Source of the DNA: Desulfosporosinus sp. UBA5188
Lineage (GTDB): Bacteria; Bacillota; Desulfitobacteriia; Desulfitobacteriales; Desulfitobacteriaceae
DNA: 28,174 nt
NCBI GenBank assembly: GCA_002413075.1
Contig: DHWG01000068.1
Coordinates: forward strand, 1-28,174
Direction of reading: 5' to 3'
In this document: one piece after another, positions 1 through 7,921 of the stretch
Layout of the letters: the number at the start of each line of letters is the position of its first letter
Position numbering within the stretch: the stretch's first letter is position 1
Translations under genes and position numbers: made by a program
Notes under the pieces: model-generated
Told to the model about the DNA's origin: nothing
Database searches by the model: none
Seen by the model: only the letters and a program-made list of their open reading frames with translations

Positions 1-3
1 ATC

Positions 4-1533
4 TTAATTTATAGAGGGAGGTAACTCCATGACAAAAGGGGCCACTTCCCCTTGCAAAATGGTTTTTTTGAGGAGAAATCCTGATAGAATGGCAATCACT
101 ATACCCAGCAAATAAAGTGAGAAGACAACCATCGTTTGATTGTTTGCAAAGAAAGCGGCAGTGTACAAGGCATATATAGGTAGCCTTGCCCCACAGGACA
201 TAAACGGGATGAGCATAATGGTCAAGCGCCGATCCTTTTCGTTTTCTAAAGTCCTCGTACTCATAAGCGCCGGAACACTGCACCCAAAACCGATGAGCAT
301 GGGAATAAATGATTTCCCACTCAGACCCAGCTTTCTAAGGAGCCGATCCATGACAAAGGCTGCTCTTGCCATATAGCCAGTATCTTCAAGAATGGATAGG
401 AAGAAGAATAAGATCATGATTTGTGGGACAAAGACCAACATGCTCCCCACGCCACCAATAAGCCCGCCTCCAATGAGATCCTGCAACCATTGTGCCGCTC
501 CTGCTCCCGCAAGCCACGTTGATAAAAAAGGTGCGATCATGCCGTTAACCAATTGGTCGACAAAGTCGATGGTAAAAGTTCCAATTGTGCCAAAGGTTAT
601 AGAAAATATGCCAAACATCATCGCTAAAAACAAAGGGATTGCCAATAGCCTATTCGTTACCACTTTGTCAATTTTATCCGAAACCGTTAAATGAGCGCTA
701 TGCTCTTTCTTCTTAACCGCGTTGCGCGTTACAGAGGTCGTAAACTGGTACCTGCTGTCAGCGATAATCGTCTCGATATCCATGTCATACTTTTTCTCCA
801 GCTTATCCTGAAACAACTTGATCTCGCTCAGCAAAGCGTCGGGAACTTTTAACGTATCCTGAACCTTCTCATCGCCTTCCAATAGCTTTAACGCAGTCCA
901 ACGAGCATTCTTGGTCTTAATCTTCAGCTGAGGAAGAATATTATTTTCAATTTTAAGGATACAGCTTATGATACTTTCATCATGAATTTCATTGAATATG
1001 GCTTCTACCTCTTCTGAGGCCGGTGAAACCACTGACGCGGCTGTTTGGGCAACGTTTAAGGTTGTCTCAAGAAGTTCTTTAACACCGCGACCTTTACTAG
1101 CCGTAATAGGGATCACTGGGACTTTGAGATGAGCTTCAAGAATTGCTATGTCGATTTTGTCGCCTCTTGCCTCCACGGCGTCCATCATGTTCAGTGCAAC
1201 AACAACGTTGACACCCAACTCGAGCAATTGCGTCGTCAGATACAAGTTCCGCTCGATGTTTGTTGCATCGACTATATTAATGACGACATCAGGCTGTTCA
1301 TTCATGATATAGTCTCTCGCTATGATTTCTTCCATGGAATAAGGGGATAAGGAATAGATTCCAGGCAAATCAATCATCTTTACATCTCCCTGGATCTTTC
1401 TCGCTTTCCCTTCTCTTTTCTCGACGGTTACTCCCGGCCAATTCCCAACATACTGCGTACTCCCCGTTATTTCATTAAATAAGGTCGTTTTACCACAGTT
1501 TGGATTTCCCACCAAGGCAAACTTCAAAGACAT
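4..1533 (-). pseudogene. feoB: Ferrous iron transporter FeoB, C-terminus frameshifted
   Basis: FeoB imports Fe(II) across the cytoplasmic membrane. The N-terminal G domain is complete: P-loop GNPNCGKT (about residues 9-16), DLPGIYSL switch, NMMD G4 motif and an SKG-type G5. It is followed by the helical spacer and the first Gate half of the membrane domain (several TM segments from about residue 300). The frame ends after MELPPSIN at 509 aa, whereas the family usually runs to 600-770 aa. Reading the same DNA after dropping two bases of a CTCT run gives Y-K-L-R after MELPP, which is the continuation expected for the family, so a 2-base insertion (or 1-base loss) at about positions 13-17 breaks the gene. 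The rest lies beyond the window. The gene is downstream of two feoA genes. Whether this is a true pseudogene, a sequencing error or a recoding site cannot be settled here. Confidence 0.85.
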
Positions 1534-1556
1534 AGAACATTTTCAACTCCTTTTAG

Positions 1557-1575
1557 ACTAATGATATCCATTCTC
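1557..1575 (-). promoter_or_regulatory. Weak Fur-box-like site directly before feoB
   Basis: On the minus strand this 19-mer matches the classical GATAATGATAATCATTATC Fur consensus at 13 of 19 positions, with the ATCATTA half well kept. It sits between the hairpin after feoA and the feoB ribosome binding site (AAAGGAG). It could give feoB its own iron response, but the match is modest. Confidence 0.3.
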
Positions 1576-1587
1576 AATACAAGTTTT

Positions 1588-1614
1588 AAAAAATGCTCCT
1601 TCTTATTCTGGAGC
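1588..1614 (-). terminator. Short attenuator-like hairpin between feoA and feoB
   Basis: On the minus strand GCTCC, a ten-base loop and GGAGC are followed by six Ts. The stem is only 5 bp, so partial termination that lowers feoB relative to feoA is more likely than a full stop. Confidence 0.45.
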
Positions 1615-1618
1615 TTCC

Positions 1619-1846
1619 TTATGCGATAATAATATTTTCCGCTTCAGATTTTCTAAGCGTCAGTTCATAGCCGCGAAGGTTCACTTCAATGGGATCTCCC
1701 AACGGCGCTACTTTCCTAACCATGACTTCTGCCCCACGGGTCACACCCATATCCATGAGTCTCCTCTTTACCGCGCCTTTATCGCCTAAAACTTTGGTGA
1801 TGATCGATTTTTCACCTGGCTTTAAATCCTTCAAAGTTCTCTCCAA
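1619..1846 (-). CDS. feoA: FeoA-domain protein (second copy)
   Basis: A 75-aa SH3-like FeoA-domain protein, the small cytoplasmic partner of FeoB in ferrous iron uptake. The sequence runs from an ERTLKDLKPGEK start through LMDMGVTRGAEV, the core signature of the family, to a C-terminal ENIIIA strand. The start is TTG at 1846, chosen because an AAAGGAGGT site lies about 8 bases upstream. It starts 20 bases after the first feoA and precedes feoB by 85 bases, a gap that holds a small hairpin. FeoA-type domains are thought to stabilise or regulate FeoB; the two copies are diverged and may form a heteromeric partner. Confidence 0.9.
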   Translation of the reverse strand: MERTLKDLKPGEKSIITKVLGDKGAVKRRLMDMGVTRGAEVMVRKVAPLGDPIEVNLRGYELTLRKSEAENIIIA

Positions 1847-1866
1847 TCTTCTTACCTCCTTTTTTG

Positions 1867-2082
1867 TCAGATCTGTACAAGTACCTGTTGGGCAACTCCC
1901 CTATTCAGGGCCAATCTCGATCCTTTTATGGATACGATAAGATTCCCACTAAATTCTGATATGACCGATATCGTTACACCAGGAATAATACCTAGTCCTT
2001 CTAAGAACTTTTTAGTTGTATCCTTAGCCCTACAGGCACCAACGACTGCCTCTTTACCTGGGGTAAGCATTGTTAAGGGCAT
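1867..2082 (-). CDS. feoA: FeoA-domain protein (first copy)
   Basis: A 71-aa FeoA-domain protein that opens the feo operon. The signature FLEGLGIIPGVTISV and the KGSRLALNRGVAQQVLV strand region fit the SH3-like fold. The start is ATG at 2082 with AAGGAGTGAGGAAA just upstream; an in-frame GTG nine bases further out overlaps that site and is unlikely. A sigma-A-type promoter and a Fur-type box lie upstream, so iron-repressed transcription is expected. It differs clearly from the second FeoA, and tandem feoA genes are common in clostridial feo operons. Confidence 0.9.
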   Translation of the reverse strand: MPLTMLTPGKEAVVGACRAKDTTKKFLEGLGIIPGVTISVISEFSGNLIVSIKGSRLALNRGVAQQVLVQI

Positions 2083-2113
2083 TTTCCTCACTCCTTATCT
2101 AAATAACTGCAAT

Positions 2114-2128
2114 TGATAATCAGTGTCA
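2114..2128. promoter_or_regulatory. Fur box of the feo operon
   Basis: TGATAATCAGTGTCA matches the 7-1-7 Fur consensus TGATAATNATTATCA at all but two of the defined positions. It lies between the feo promoter and the first feoA start. Confidence 0.65.
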
Positions 2129-2143
2129 TCTATGTATGGGCTT

Positions 2144-2172
2144 ATATTAACATCAATATATTATTTCGTCAA
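2144..2172 (-). promoter_or_regulatory. Promoter of the feo operon
   Basis: On the minus strand, TTGACG (2167-2172) is separated by exactly 17 bases from TAATAT (2144-2149). The Fur-type box at 2114-2128 would overlap or lie just after the transcription start, the usual place for repression. Confidence 0.55.
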
Positions 2173-2344
2173 TAGGAATTTTTAGGGACATTTTACAAAC
2201 TATGTTGGGGATCGATCGCTCTTTTACTCATGATATTTTTCCTGACGGAACGTTTCCTATGACTGTCTCTATATATAGATATCTGTCCAATGCTTACCTG
2301 AGTTCATCACCTATTATGATAGCGAATCTTCCCAAAAAGGTTTA

Positions 2345-2373
2345 TTGACAACCCATTAAAGTCAAGGTATAAT
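2345..2373 (+). promoter_or_regulatory. Consensus sigma-A promoter of the FTR1 gene
   Basis: TTGACA (2345-2350) and TATAAT (2368-2373) are both perfect, with the optimal 17-base spacing. A promoter this strong implies that control comes from repression by the overlapping Fur box. Confidence 0.85.
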
Positions 2374-2376
2374 ATC

Positions 2377-2396
2377 GATATTGATAATCATTATCA
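2377..2396. promoter_or_regulatory. Fur box over the FTR1 start site
   Basis: Positions 2382-2396 match the 15-base inverted Fur consensus TGATAATNATTATCA perfectly, and 2377-2395 match the 19-base consensus at 18 positions. The site begins four bases after the -10 element, so bound Fur would block initiation. Confidence 0.88.
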
Positions 2397-2424
2397 CTTG
2401 TTTCATAGAGAAAGGATGAAAAGC

Positions 2425-3228
2425 ATGCTAAACGTGTTCATTATTACCTTGCGCGAAGGGGTTGAAATCGCGGTTGTTCTCGCTATTATTCTGGCATATC
2501 TTAAACAATTAGGACAGATGAAGGAAACAGGAAAAGTATGGCTTGGGGCAGGAACAGCGGCCCTGGTCAGTGTGCTGGCGGCGGTGGGAATTTTCCTAGT
2601 ACTGGGGACCACGGAAATTGAAGGGTTTCAAGCAATTTTAGAAGGAATACTTAAGATTGTTGCCGTCATTATGCTGACTTGGATGACAATTTGGATGAAA
2701 CGACAAGGTGGAAATATCGGCGGACAGTTAAAACGACAGATACAGGTTGCTCTAAGTCATGGATCAGTTTGGGCATTGGCTTCTTTAGCCTTTATCTCAG
2801 TTCTCAGAGAAGGCATCGAAACAGTACTTTTTATTGTCGGTTCTGCACAGGAAACATCCGCACTTGCAACTGTCGGTGGCAGTCTATTGGGATTTGGTGT
2901 GGCAGCTATTATGGGATATATTCTTTATCGGGGAACACATCGTCTTCCACTTAAATCCTTCTTTACGGCCATGAGTGTGCTTCTTATTGTCATGGCGGCA
3001 GGGCTCCTGTCCGGAGGAATTCATGAATTTCAAGAACTGCACATGATTCCAGTAGGACTAGAACAAGTTTGGAGTACCAAGGGCCTTTTGGATCAACAAT
3101 CGATGATTGGAAGTCTGCTTAAAGCAATTTTCGGGTATGCAGACAGTCCAAATCTGGTTCAAGTGCTTGCCTATTGGACGTATTTAATCGGCGCGTTCTA
3201 CGCTTATTTTAAGCCGAGTAAACTCTAG
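2425..3228 (+). CDS. FTR1/EfeU-family iron permease
   Basis: A 267-aa polytopic membrane protein with about seven TM segments. It carries both hallmark REGxE motifs of iron permeases: REGVE (residues 10-14, TM1) and REGIE (128-132, TM4). In this family the motif glutamates coordinate iron during transport. The ATG at 2425 is preferred because AGAAAGGAT precedes it at good spacing and family members start with a similar MLNVFIITLREG segment; the in-frame ATG at 2416 sits inside that site. The gene is monocistronic, with a perfect promoter, a Fur box and a strong terminator. No EfeO/EfeB-type partner or multicopper oxidase is visible, so its iron source is unclear. Confidence 0.92.
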   Translation: MLNVFIITLREGVEIAVVLAIILAYLKQLGQMKETGKVWLGAGTAALVSVLAAVGIFLVLGTTEIEGFQAILEGILKIVAVIMLTWMTIWMKRQGGNIGGQLKRQIQVALSHGSVWALASLAFISVLREGIETVLFIVGSAQETSALATVGGSLLGFGVAAIMGYILYRGTHRLPLKSFFTAMSVLLIVMAAGLLSGGIHEFQELHMIPVGLEQVWSTKGLLDQQSMIGSLLKAIFGYADSPNLVQVLAYWTYLIGAFYAYFKPSKL

Positions 3229-3237
3229 AATATATTA

Positions 3238-3291
3238 TAAACACCCTACAGAGTAGACCTTTTAAACGTCTACTCTATAGGGTGTTTTTTT
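3238..3291 (+). terminator. Rho-independent terminator after FTR1
   Basis: An 18-base arm starting ACACCCTA (3241-3258) pairs with the arm ending TAGGGTGT (3268-3285), with one mismatch, and is followed by seven Ts. It begins just after the FTR1 stop and may also serve the convergent DedA gene. Confidence 0.92.
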
Positions 3292-3318
3292 ATCAGGAAA
3301 CATTCCGATGTATTGGTC

Positions 3319-4614
3319 TTACTTTAGTGCTGTGTGATCGACCTTGTATCGGTAAAGACTGATCTCATAAAGGAAGACACATACAAACGCCCACAAACCA
3401 CTCACGGTTAAGGCTGTGACCATAGCACTCGGAGTATGTATCAGGAGGTAAATTGGACTGAGTCCTAATAGAAGCAACAACAGAAGGTCTCCAATCAAAA
3501 ACCTCAATTGAGATAACCATGGCTTTTCACGGGCTATAAGATAGGCGAGAACTGCATAAAACGATAAACTGGCCAGTAAAAATCCTGTGTTTGGGGCTTG
3601 AAAAGGGACAATGTTTTCAAAGATGCTGACGTTTTCGCCACGGAAAATCAATCTAAAAAGATGATCCACAAGCGCTCCCCCACCCCAAGCCAGACCAAGA
3701 GGAAGAACATGAGTCCATCGTTTCGTTTCACGCCTTAAGTAAACCATTGCAACTAAGAAGACGCAAAGTATCACCACATGAGTACTTAAGGCGTTAATTT
3801 GTTGCATCAAGTGAATCATCCAAGGTGGCGAAACAAGTTCCAGCCCCGAAGCGACAAGTTCATCAAATTGAGCGACATCATTAGCCACAAAATCTTGAAT
3901 CAAACTCATCAGGAAAATAAAGAGTCCCAAGAAAGCAACGCCACTGATCGTTATCAATAAACGCAACTTGCCTAAAGAACGATATCGGCTCGGCAAACGC
4001 AAAAATTCAGCGGTCAACCACGCTCCCCAACGTTCATGACGTTTATATAAGAGATAAAATGCCAGAAATAGTACGGCAGATATAACCGCGAGAAGGATTG
4101 AATAACGATGGATGATTGGAAGAATTGTTTCCCAACGGGTCCCTAAAGTCCTTCCTAATACAATAAATAAACTTGTCCAAGCTAAGGCTCCCAGATACGA
4201 AAAAAAGGCAAAATTCCGGTACCTTAACCCGCTCAATCCAGCAATATAACCTGAAAGATGACGAACACCAGGAATAAAATAGCCGACGGTGAGAAGTTTC
4301 TCCCCGTGTTTTTGGTACCAACTGAGCACCCTTTCTAGGCGCTCACGCCCCGCATGTTTTTTCAGAAGTACCAAAACCTTTGCCTCGAAAAAACGACCCA
4401 GCAAATAGGCAATCGAAATCCCAGTCATGCTCCCCGTGGCCGAGGCGATGATCGCTAGTATAGGATTGAGTTGACCAGAAAAGCTCATAAAACCGACAAA
4501 GGTTAACAGAAATTCATCGGGAATTGGTAGCCCTAATATTGAAACCATTAAGATAACATATAATCCCGGATAACCATATTGCGTTATAGTGTGAATTAAT
4601 AAGCTTGAGGACAT
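3319..4614 (-). CDS. DedA-family protein fused to a degenerate PAP2 domain
   Basis: A 431-aa membrane protein. Residues 1 to about 190 form a DedA/VTT domain with LPIPDEF near residues 29-35 and the VRHLSGYIAGLSG signature (117-129). Some DedA proteins (B. subtilis UptA) recycle undecaprenyl phosphate. Residues 225-415 have the helix layout of a PAP2 lipid phosphatase, but the active site is gone: PSGH reads PNTG (341-344), and the SR...H...D motif reads SP (386-387), H393, then A where Asp is expected. It is probably a lipid-binding or structural domain. The start is ATG at 4614, with AAGGAGA five bases upstream; longer starts lack such a site. It stands alone next to uppP. Confidence 0.85.
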   Translation of the reverse strand: MSSSLLIHTITQYGYPGLYVILMVSILGLPIPDEFLLTFVGFMSFSGQLNPILAIIASATGSMTGISIAYLLGRFFEAKVLVLLKKHAGRERLERVLSWYQKHGEKLLTVGYFIPGVRHLSGYIAGLSGLRYRNFAFFSYLGALAWTSLFIVLGRTLGTRWETILPIIHRYSILLAVISAVLFLAFYLLYKRHERWGAWLTAEFLRLPSRYRSLGKLRLLITISGVAFLGLFIFLMSLIQDFVANDVAQFDELVASGLELVSPPWMIHLMQQINALSTHVVILCVFLVAMVYLRRETKRWTHVLPLGLAWGGGALVDHLFRLIFRGENVSIFENIVPFQAPNTGFLLASLSFYAVLAYLIAREKPWLSQLRFLIGDLLLLLLLGLSPIYLLIHTPSAMVTALTVSGLWAFVCVFLYEISLYRYKVDHTALK

Positions 4615-4690
4615 GAGCGTCTCCTTTATGTTTAACTCAAACATCTGTATTAGCTTTGCTCTTAGCATACTTCTTTTTTAGCATTAAAAA

Positions 4691-4727
4691 CCCTTCCGCT
4701 GTTATTCTCTAAAGATCAACGGAAGGG
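4691..4727 (-). terminator. Terminator after uppP
   Basis: CCCTTCCG (4691-4698) pairs with CGGAAGGG (4720-4727). On the minus strand the stem is followed by TTTTT, directly after the uppP stop. Confidence 0.85.
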
Positions 4728-4776
4728 ATTAGGAAGAACTTTACGTTATAATTGGTATTATGAATCCCATGATCGT

Positions 4777-5559
4777 TTAATGTCCGGCTAAAGCTAAAGC
4801 GATAACAATCGCACCAATCACAAAACGATATCCTACAAAAAGGCCAAAGTTATGCGTTCTTAAATACTTAAGTAAGAAAGAAATACTTAAGACACCCACG
4901 ACAAAGGAGGTAATAACGCCCACTAAAAAGGGCGAATTTATCGAAGCCATGGTCAGATGCCGAAGTTTTAGAACACCTGCTCCCAAAATGATGGGCATCG
5001 ACATAAGGAAAGAAAAGCGAGCAGCCTCTTCTCTCGTCAGGGTGAAAAAGCGAGCGGTCGTCATGGTACTTCCTGAACGGGATACTCCGGGGATAATGGC
5101 TAACGCTTGTGAAAGGCCAATCAGAATTGCCTCTTTTAACGTCATCGTATTTAATGTGCGAATTTCACGTTTTTTATCAGCAAGATAAAGTAAGGCGCCC
5201 ATAACGATCAACATAATTCCAATAAGCAAAGGTGAACGAAAAACGGTCTCTGCCTTCTTCTCCAGCGCAAGACCAAACAATGCCCCAGGAATGGTGGCCA
5301 CAACTAAGTACCAAAAAATGCGCTTATCGTTCGATGGACCCGGCCTGAGAGCTGCTTTTAATAATTTAACCCAATCCTTCCAGAAATAAAGGACCACAGC
5401 AAAAAGTGTACCCATGTGAAGCGCGACGTCAAAGGTTAAACCTGGATCTTCCCACCCGAAAAGCCAGGGGACTAGTACTAGGTGTGCTGAACTGGAAATG
5501 GGCAGAAATTCCCCTAATCCTTGGACAATACCTAGAATTAATGCATGTATAATTGTCAC
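4777..5559 (-). CDS. uppP: Undecaprenyl-diphosphatase UppP (BacA)
   Basis: A 260-aa integral membrane enzyme that dephosphorylates undecaprenyl pyrophosphate to the monophosphate carrier used for peptidoglycan and other wall polymers. It also gives bacitracin tolerance. Both signatures are present: QGLGEFLPISSSAHL (13-27), with the catalytic-region Glu at 17, and PGVSRSGST (157-165) with its conserved Arg. The first acidic position of the E-x3-E motif is Gln13 here. The rest is the usual set of about eight TM helices. The start is GTG at 5559, with GGAGGG six bases upstream. It is a single-gene unit with its own terminator and lies beside another lipid-handling membrane protein (DedA-PAP2). 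Confidence 0.95.
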   Translation of the reverse strand: MTIIHALILGIVQGLGEFLPISSSAHLVLVPWLFGWEDPGLTFDVALHMGTLFAVVLYFWKDWVKLLKAALRPGPSNDKRIFWYLVVATIPGALFGLALEKKAETVFRSPLLIGIMLIVMGALLYLADKKREIRTLNTMTLKEAILIGLSQALAIIPGVSRSGSTMTTARFFTLTREEAARFSFLMSMPIILGAGVLKLRHLTMASINSPFLVGVITSFVVGVLSISFLLKYLRTHNFGLFVGYRFVIGAIVIALALAGH

Positions 5560-5752
5560 TTTTCACCCTCCATAATAAATACTTTGTTACGATCTGTATC
5601 AAGACCTGTTGCTCCATAGGGCCTTTATCACACATCAGAATATCGAACTGACAAAAGTATATCATCTGCCACTGATTTTTCAAAGCTCATTTTTTGAACC
5701 GGCAACTGGCCCACGGCTCTCAAACTCACATGTATTTACGCAAAGCGTACGT

Positions 5753-6454
5753 TTAAACGGCAAACTTCTTAAAGGCAAAATCCAGAAACCCGGCTGAAGT
5801 GGCAATGGTTAGAGGGATTAATACCTCTGCTGCCTTTTTGTAGCTTTCTTCCGAACAACCTTCGTCGAGTGATACCAGGGAATATAGCGAGCCAGAAGCA
5901 CTGGCATTATGATCAATCCATTGAGCTGGGTGAGAATATGGCAGATAAGAACCACGTTCTGCCGGGAATCGATCCCAGTTCTCAGTCGCCCATGTTTCAA
6001 ACTCTTTGTGACCGTCGAAAAGAATCCCCAAGGAATGGTGGGGTACACACATATCTTGGACTAGGTGGAGTGCCGCTCCCAGAAAGAACATACCTTTATC
6101 GATGTTGTGTGGGAATAAATTGAAAGCCCTATTGAAATAATACTGACATTCGCCCGTTGCACCTGGCCAAACGATGATTCTCTGCTTGTCGGGATGGCTG
6201 TAAAAATGGTTGACGTTTTTCCAACCCCAATCTGCCCAGTATAAACCTTTTGTCAGTGTCTCGTGATAAGCCTTGAATAAAGTCGCCACGTCCTCTTTTC
6301 CATCCTGTTTCAAAGCAATATAGGCCTGTTCCAGACAGTGAACATGCGTTACGCCTGGGGAATCGATAAAATATTGCAAAGGCCCTGCCGAAGCAAGGAG
6401 CAACTTTGTCACCTTACCAAGTGCCTGACCAATGATCCGCTCATACATAGCCAA
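5753..6454 (-). CDS. Zinc-dependent phospholipase C-like protein without signal peptide
   Basis: A 233-aa protein resembling the N-terminal domain of bacterial zinc phospholipase C (alpha-toxin/PC-PLC fold). The likely zinc ligands follow the family spacing: H37 or H39, D75, H87 (D-x11-H), H130, D134 (H-x3-D), H140, H149 and E153 (H-x3-E). Two things are odd. No clear signal peptide is visible, and there is no Trp at a mature N-terminus, although in secreted enzymes Trp1 itself binds zinc. The start is TTG at 6454, seven bases after AAGGAGAGG; an ATG at 6448 is the alternative. No membrane-binding C-terminal domain is present. It may be an intracellular relative; the substrate is unknown. Confidence 0.7.
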   Translation of the reverse strand: MAMYERIIGQALGKVTKLLLASAGPLQYFIDSPGVTHVHCLEQAYIALKQDGKEDVATLFKAYHETLTKGLYWADWGWKNVNHFYSHPDKQRIIVWPGATGECQYYFNRAFNLFPHNIDKGMFFLGAALHLVQDMCVPHHSLGILFDGHKEFETWATENWDRFPAERGSYLPYSHPAQWIDHNASASGSLYSLVSLDEGCSEESYKKAAEVLIPLTIATSAGFLDFAFKKFAV

Positions 6455-6599
6455 GTCATCACCTCTCCTTATTATTGATGTTCCTCTTTGATAACTGCCA
6501 ATATTTATTAACTGTGGTTACCTTAACACTTAATTCTTAGAAACAGCTTAGAAAATCCTTTTAGGATGAGAATCAACCTCTCTGCTTCTAAAAACGAAT

Positions 6600-6633
6600 G
6601 GCTCCTACGAGACTTATAAAGTCAGTAGGAGCC
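6600..6633 (-). terminator. Terminator after the two-component operon
   Basis: GGCTCCTAC (6600-6608) pairs perfectly with GTAGGAGCC (6625-6633). On the minus strand the stem is followed after four bases by a five-T run. It lies about 60 bases past the histidine kinase stop. Confidence 0.75.
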
Positions 6634-6691
6634 TAATTTATGAACGACGTCTTTGCCTAATACAGGTCTATTCAGGCCAATACTATCAATT

Positions 6692-7921
6692 CTATCGACT
6701 CTGATGCGGCAAACGAATGACAAACGATGTGCCCTTTCCTGGGGAACTAGAGACCTCAACCTGACCTCGATGACTTTTTATAATCCAGTCCGCTATAGCA
6801 AGGCCTAACCCAGTACCCTCTTTTTGATGGGAGCGGGCTTTATCCACACGGTAAAAGCGTTCAAAGATCTTAGACAAATGTTCTGCTTCAATACCTTCCC
6901 CGTTATCGGACACCGTGATTTCTGCTGAACTATCAATTTTTTGTAAACCTATGGTAACTTTCCCTCCAGAGGGCGTGTATTTGAGTGCATTATCTAAAAG
7001 AATAACCAGCAATTGTTTAATCCTGAATTCATCGCCCCAATAAGTAACGTCTGAATCCAGAGAGGTTTCGAGAAGGATTCCACTGGTCTCTGCTAGAGTT
7101 CTGAAGGAATCTATAACCCCACTCATGGCTGTATCAAGAGAGAATTGTTTCATCTCTAACGTTTGTTGTTGAGAATCCGCTCGGGCCAGGAAGAGGAGAT
7201 CGCCCACTAATTTAGACATGCGCTCGGTCTCAATCAGACTATAGTCCAACCATTTGGACTGGCTGGCTACGGTTTCATCTGGGTTTCCTTTCACAAGTTC
7301 CAAGTTAACCTGAACGACCGTCAGGGGTGTACGGAGTTCGTGAGAAGCATCGGCCACAAAGTCCTGCTGCCGTTGCCAGGATTTTTTGATGGGGGCCATA
7401 GCTCGGTCTGCCATAAAACGACTAGCGTAATAAGCGAGGACTAAACAGATGAGCCCTCCAATGGTAAGGGAGATCAATAGTTTACCCAGTATTTCTCTAT
7501 CTTGCTTAAGGTCAACAAATGAAATGACGAAACCGGGACTCTGCTTAAGAGGTACCCTCAGATAAGTGTAGGTTTCATCGTGAAAGTCTACTTCCCCTTT
7601 AGAATTTGGACGATTGAATATTTCCTGAACTAAGGGAGCTAATTGATCGATCACGAGTGGCAAATCTGAAGAACTCTCAGTGATCTTACCTAAGGCATCC
7701 GTTTTCAAATAAAAATACTTAGTAAGGTGCTTGTTATGTTCCCTTGTATCACTGACAGAACCTGAGCCCGCATCAGTCGCCACAATTTGCATTAATTGTT
7801 GGGATTGGTTGAAGAGCTGCTCTTGCATAATAACAAAGGTTCCTATGACAAATACCAGTAAAAGCAGCGCCGTGACTAAGACATTAATCAAGGTCAATTT
7901 ACGCCTCAATTTATCGAACAT
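6692..7921 (-). CDS. Sensor histidine kinase of a two-component system
   Basis: A 409-aa membrane kinase. TM1 spans about 11-32, an extracytoplasmic sensor of about 115 residues follows, and TM2 spans about 147-166. The transmitter contains the H box DASHELRTPL (phospho-accepting His194), N box DNALKYTP (310-317), G1 DNGEG (339-343), F box FERFYR and G2 GTGLGLA (369-375). It is an EnvZ/PhoR-type kinase with little recognisable HAMP sequence between TM2 and the H box. The start is ATG at 7921 with AAAGGAGG upstream. The gene overlaps the end of the response regulator gene by 11 bases, so the two are translationally coupled. The signal is unknown; the neighbouring envelope genes hint at cell-surface stress. 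Confidence 0.93.
   Translation of the reverse strand: MFDKLRRKLTLINVLVTALLLLVFVIGTFVIMQEQLFNQSQQLMQIVATDAGSGSVSDTREHNKHLTKYFYLKTDALGKITESSSDLPLVIDQLAPLVQEIFNRPNSKGEVDFHDETYTYLRVPLKQSPGFVISFVDLKQDREILGKLLISLTIGGLICLVLAYYASRFMADRAMAPIKKSWQRQQDFVADASHELRTPLTVVQVNLELVKGNPDETVASQSKWLDYSLIETERMSKLVGDLLFLARADSQQQTLEMKQFSLDTAMSGVIDSFRTLAETSGILLETSLDSDVTYWGDEFRIKQLLVILLDNALKYTPSGGKVTIGLQKIDSSAEITVSDNGEGIEAEHLSKIFERFYRVDKARSHQKEGTGLGLAIADWIIKSHRGQVEVSSSPGKGTSFVIRLPHQSR

Noticed and set aside
1619..2082. The two feoA genes as a recent duplication
   Set aside because: Their sequences differ too much; they look like two old, distinct FeoA types.
2118..2180. 17-codon peptide in the feo/FTR1 intergenic region
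   Set aside because: No ribosome site and it overlaps the Fur box and promoter.
4777..5559. UppP with Gln13 as an inactive enzyme
   Set aside because: Gln at the first acidic position is, to my knowledge, common among clostridial UppP proteins, and the second Glu and the SRSGS motif are intact.
5560..5752. Possible tRNA-like segment on the minus strand (GGTTCAAA near 5695)
   Set aside because: No acceptor stem or anticodon arm could be folded around it.
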